Part shown: piece by piece, positions 61,126-64,000 of the stretch
Layout: every line of letters starts with the position of its first letter
Numbering within the stretch: the first letter of the stretch is position 1
Notes under the pieces: model-generated
What the model was told of the DNA's origin: nothing
The model's input: the letters and a program-made list of their open reading frames with translations, nothing else
The model's database searches: none
DNA from: Bacteroides sp. OM05-12
GTDB taxonomy: Bacteria; Bacteroidota; Bacteroidia; Bacteroidales; Bacteroidaceae
Direction: 5' to 3'
Length of the DNA stretch: 64,000 nucleotides
Assembly (NCBI RefSeq): GCF_003438995.1
Contig: NZ_QSUN01000018.1
Location: 14,576-78,575 of the forward strand
Translations under genes and position numbers: made by a program

Positions 61126-63366
61126 CTAGATTATTACTACCTTCTGCTGATTGATAATGTAAACTCCTTTATCCAATCCTGTAACATAATTAGAACCTTC
61201 ATGCAGACTTAAAGTTCTGACCAGACATCCATCCAAGGTATAAACATTAATCATTTGCACTTTGCCCGAAATGATTTCAACAGAACCACTATTAGGAATT
61301 ATCACCAGTCGATCAATATTTCCGGTAGAATCGATACCGGTAGCCCCACCATTGTCATGAGCTATTGACAGCATTCTATTTGCAGCAGCAGTAAAATAAG
61401 CACGGAATGCAGGAATATAAGACCCATTGGGGGTTCCTTCTGCTACTTTGGCAAAGGCTGTTCCCGCATTATTCATCAGATAGAAACCTACCACGTCATT
61501 TCCTTCAATCTTACGATAATTTGCATGATACGCATATCCGGCAGCAGGAGATACAGGGGATAAATTTTCTGTAGAATAAACCGGTGCATTCGTTGCTTCA
61601 AATATTACATTATCTATTTCTTTTCCTCTTTTTGCCAGATATGGAACATTCGCTTTTACAGATTCAACTCTAGAAAAAATCATTTCATCTTTATCTTCAG
61701 CAGTCGTTTCTACATCTGCAAACTCTTCCAATATCATATCATCCTGATTCACATCGAAAGGCAAACAGACTGTTATCCATCCATCATCCGACAAAGAGCG
61801 AGTATAAGAGATTTTATCGGCAGTAAAATTCTTCACATTGTTAAAGCTATAACCATCTTGCAATACAACATTGGAAGCCTCAGCTCCTTCTCCGTTAAAT
61901 ACCACTACATTCTCTTCACCATCCACATTCAAACCTTCATTTACATAAATCAAACAGTTCGGGTTCAAACCTGCAACAGAAGGTAGTTCGGTCAAGTCAG
62001 TCACATTCGTAAAGTCTATTGTTGTAACAAATGGAGCATTCTCTCCGATTATCGTATTAAATGTATCAGAGTCCCATCTCCCGGTTAAAACAATATCCGT
62101 AGCAGTTCCCCCATTCGTCAAGTCATCAGCTGCGGTTATTTGCCAATAAATTGCGTTATCAGAACCCTTATCAGAATAAACATCACTCCACCAACCGGTT
62201 CCGGTATCATTGCCCAAATGCTTCCCATCAACTTTAATCTGAATGAAGACATAACTTGATTTTTCCAGATTTTCAGTTGCTACAATTCTAAAAAGAGCAT
62301 TATCTCCTTCAGAAGATACATCCTCCGCCCATAGAGTAGTATACCCATTACTATCTCTATACAAATATTTTCCATTTCGAACAGATTGGATTCTATAATA
62401 AACAAAATCACCTTCCACTACTTCTTCAAACTTAAATTTTTGCTCGTTAAACGTATTCAAAAAAGCCTTGCCCTCTCCATTTTCATCTAAAGAATTTATC
62501 CCTTTACCTTCCTCTCCATCATAGGTTATATAATATTTCTTCTCGGATTCCGGATGTATAACAATCAAGCTTTCTTTAAAAGTCTTGAATATAGCCTCTA
62601 AAGCTCCCTTCACAGCATCAACGTCTTCTTGAGTTGCCTCCGAATCATCAAACACATCTTGCGCTGCAGCTTGCTTAGCCAACAATTCATCATATACATC
62701 CTGAGGAAATTGACCGATTTCATTACCTATCTGAATTACAGGATTACTTAAATAACTATTCACATTATCTAAAATAAGAATCAATGCCATTTTATCTGCA
62801 TCGCTTGCAATATACTCTGTGATAATCCATTTATAATTAGGAGCATATCCCCAACTAGCATCTGCCGTACATTTCACATAAGACTCATCAGGATAATCTG
62901 TCCCTAATAAATTTTGGTAATTGCTATTACCAATATAAACACTTCCATCTCCAACAGAAGTAATGATGAATTCCACTTTACTTCCATACGCTGCAATATT
63001 GCTCGGGTCAACCCATACTGCAAGCCAGTCATTACCATCTAAAGAAGGTGTCGCTTGTGCAATATACTTGCCTGAAGCTACATTCTGAATATAATACTTA
63101 CCAGTTTGACCGGAAACAGGAATAAATTTAAATTGCTGTTTTGTTCTTTCCTCCTCTGTTGAATAACGTTCGAAGAAACCAACTTCATAAAGCGTTCCCC
63201 AACTGGCAGATGCGGGTTCACTAAGTGGGGTAATATAACAAAGCGTACGAACGTTTACGATATTATATACCTTATTCTCATCGGGTACTGTTACTGATGT
63301 TTGTGCACTGACATCGAAGAGGGCACAAAGAAGAATCAAAATCAATAAAACATACTTTTTTTTCAT
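61126..63366 (-). CDS. Large secreted protein with T9SS-type C-terminal domain
   Basis: From the ATG at 63366 the 746-residue protein has a signal peptide (MKKKYVLLILILLCALFDVS). N-terminal repeated beta-rich domains follow (YYIQNVASGKYIAQ, YYRIQSVRNGKYLYRDSNG), then a helical FIVAR-like stretch (QDVYDELLAKQAAAQDVFDD). The C-terminal domain ends VYTLDGCLVRTLSLHEGSNY, then VTGLDKGVYIINQQKVVII, resembling type A T9SS sorting domains. The gldKLMN operon in this window fits T9SS export. The beta-rich repeats suggest carbohydrate binding; no catalytic motif is seen. Confidence 0.75.
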   Translation of the reverse strand: MKKKYVLLILILLCALFDVSAQTSVTVPDENKVYNIVNVRTLCYITPLSEPASASWGTLYEVGFFERYSTEEERTKQQFKFIPVSGQTGKYYIQNVASGKYIAQATPSLDGNDWLAVWVDPSNIAAYGSKVEFIITSVGDGSVYIGNSNYQNLLGTDYPDESYVKCTADASWGYAPNYKWIITEYIASDADKMALILILDNVNSYLSNPVIQIGNEIGQFPQDVYDELLAKQAAAQDVFDDSEATQEDVDAVKGALEAIFKTFKESLIVIHPESEKKYYITYDGEEGKGINSLDENGEGKAFLNTFNEQKFKFEEVVEGDFVYYRIQSVRNGKYLYRDSNGYTTLWAEDVSSEGDNALFRIVATENLEKSSYVFIQIKVDGKHLGNDTGTGWWSDVYSDKGSDNAIYWQITAADDLTNGGTATDIVLTGRWDSDTFNTIIGENAPFVTTIDFTNVTDLTELPSVAGLNPNCLIYVNEGLNVDGEENVVVFNGEGAEASNVVLQDGYSFNNVKNFTADKISYTRSLSDDGWITVCLPFDVNQDDMILEEFADVETTAEDKDEMIFSRVESVKANVPYLAKRGKEIDNVIFEATNAPVYSTENLSPVSPAAGYAYHANYRKIEGNDVVGFYLMNNAGTAFAKVAEGTPNGSYIPAFRAYFTAAANRMLSIAHDNGGATGIDSTGNIDRLVIIPNSGSVEIISGKVQMINVYTLDGCLVRTLSLHEGSNYVTGLDKGVYIINQQKVVII

Positions 63367-63657
63367 AATACATAAATTTAATATTCGGATTAACAAAATA
63401 GAAAATACTTATTAGAGACTTTACTTAAACTGCTTTGAGCATACAGATCCATAGAACCTCACACTGTTTAATTAAGAATCTAGTAATTACATAATGTTTT
63501 CGTATACAATTCTCGCTTAAAACATCGTAATTTAATATTAAGACGTATATGCCGAATAAATCCACCAAATAGAATCCTACTATTCTCATAAAAAAATTGA
63601 GAATGAGAGAAATCTCCATTAAATAATGGTTCATCTACAGAATCATGTCTTATTTGT

Positions 63658-63800
63658 GGTTCATCCAGCATACGGTCGATTGCCTGCAAACAATAGGAGT
63701 TTGTCGATAATCGACCGTATGTTTGGCTTCAAACGTCCTTATGATTTTTTCAATCAACCTGATGATTAAAAAAAACATCAAGGTGTTTGAAAAAAACATC
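63658..63800 (+). repeat. Palindromic ACGGTCGATT element with conserved flank, copy B
   Basis: Arms catacggtcgatt (63669-63681) and aatcgaccgtatg (63709-63721) enclose caaacaataggagtttg. The right flank, in reverse complement, repeats the left flank of copy A (cttgatgttttttt, atcataagg, tttgaag). Orientation is opposite to copy A. Confidence 0.7.
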
Positions 63801-63821
63801 AAGTTCATTTTAAAATCACCT

Positions 63822-63909
63822 AAGGGAGCGATGTCCATCACTCAAGGAGGCGTTGGCTGACGCTCAAGGGAGCGATAGCTTACAGCTACTGGAGCGTTAG
63901 GCATCACTC
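63822..63909. repeat. Intergenic tandem repeat, four units, 22-bp period
   Basis: Four consecutive 22-bp units begin aagggagcgatgtcc, aaggaggcgttggct, aagggagcgatagct and actggagcgttaggc. Each contains ggagcg or ggcg and a cac/cagc word near the end. ggagtgatgcc-like complements of flanking words also give small hairpins. Function unknown. Confidence 0.65.
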
Positions 63910-64000
63910 CCTTAGGCGTTTTTGGCTTGCTTATTTTGTTGTGTCTTGTCCTGCTATAGGTTGACTCAAACAGATCATCAAATGAGTTCAAAAGAATTAA

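Larger units (their letters stand above)
63367..64000. other. Non-coding stretch at the window end, rich in repeats
   Basis: No gene is supported; the short frames here cross palindromes. It holds the ACGGTCGATT element copy B (63658-63800) and a four-unit 22-bp array (63822-63909). Confidence 0.55.

Noticed and set aside
63822..63909. CRISPR-like array
   Set aside because: Units are contiguous with no spacers and are degenerate; no cas genes are in the window. Same for 1545-1640 and 9563-9630.

Overview
The window looks like a chromosome segment of a gut Bacteroidales, most likely a Parabacteroides-type organism. It has a SusC/SusD outer-membrane uptake pair, a type IX secretion core (PorP/SprF, GldK, GldL, GldM, GldN), Bacteroidota-style promoters (TAnnTTTG at -7, often TTTG near -33), DUF4369, DUF4922 and DUF3987 family proteins, and a CTnDOT-type tyrosine recombinase. 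The genus is an inference; the order is well supported.

Left chromosomal part (1 to 17.4 kb). The 5' half of priA (minus strand) is followed by an outer-membrane barrel protein. A tightly packed six-gene muropeptide-recycling operon follows (glycosyltransferase, DUF4922, SpoIID-like, AmpG-like MFS, BadF/NagK-type sugar kinase, MurQ), then a sodium:solute symporter and the porP-gldKLMN operon. All of these genes read on the minus strand.

Integrated element (17,434 to 42,672, about 25.2 kb). A 21-bp direct repeat with one mismatch bounds this block. It lies in the last codons of a DUF2795 gene (42,650-42,871); both copies encode the same C-terminus followed by a stop, so insertion left the host protein unchanged. 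The ancestral terminator of that gene is stranded beside the left repeat. The right end carries the integrase, and matching candidate arm-type integrase sites lie inside both ends. Next to the integrase is a mobilization and replication module: small membrane protein, DUF3853-like HTH protein, DUF3987 ATPase, zinc-finger/TOPRIM-like DUF6371 protein and MobV relaxase. No conjugation machinery is visible, so it is best called an integrative mobilizable element. The left end holds an LA2681-type HEPN protein and a DUF4143 ATPase. In the middle is an unusual redox and export cargo: five flavodoxins (four of them lipoproteins), aldo/keto, SDR and DHFR-like reductases, an M20 amidohydrolase, a DUF6282 hydrolase, an alpha/beta hydrolase, a carboxymuconolactone decarboxylase-cupin fusion, an acetyltransferase, a private TatA-TatC translocase, and AraC-type regulators. 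At least two cargo enzymes carry twin-arginine signals. Five promoters share an operator with fixed geometry (TGAGC exactly 37 bases before the -7 box). One of them drives the full-length AraC gene, so the cargo looks like one AraC-controlled, autoregulated regulon of several operons.

Right chromosomal part (42.6 to 64 kb). This contains the DUF2795 target gene, a PduO-type cobalamin adenosyltransferase with a methyltransferase, tonB, and a 1-kb non-coding stretch with repeats. It continues with an organoarsenical-type cluster (ArsR, thioredoxin/ArsE-like, ArsF-like, ArsG-like, DUF318/ArsP-like permease) controlled by two matching operators, then tRNA-Leu(CAA), manC, a HIT protein, greA, a TlpA-like lipoprotein lacking its CxxC motif, pnp, a SusC/SusD pair, and a large secreted protein with a T9SS-like C-terminal domain followed by a 52-residue small ORF. 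Chromosomal intergenic regions carry two repeat types: tandem arrays with an exact 22-bp period (three loci) and a palindromic element built on ACGGTCGATT (two full copies and one partial).
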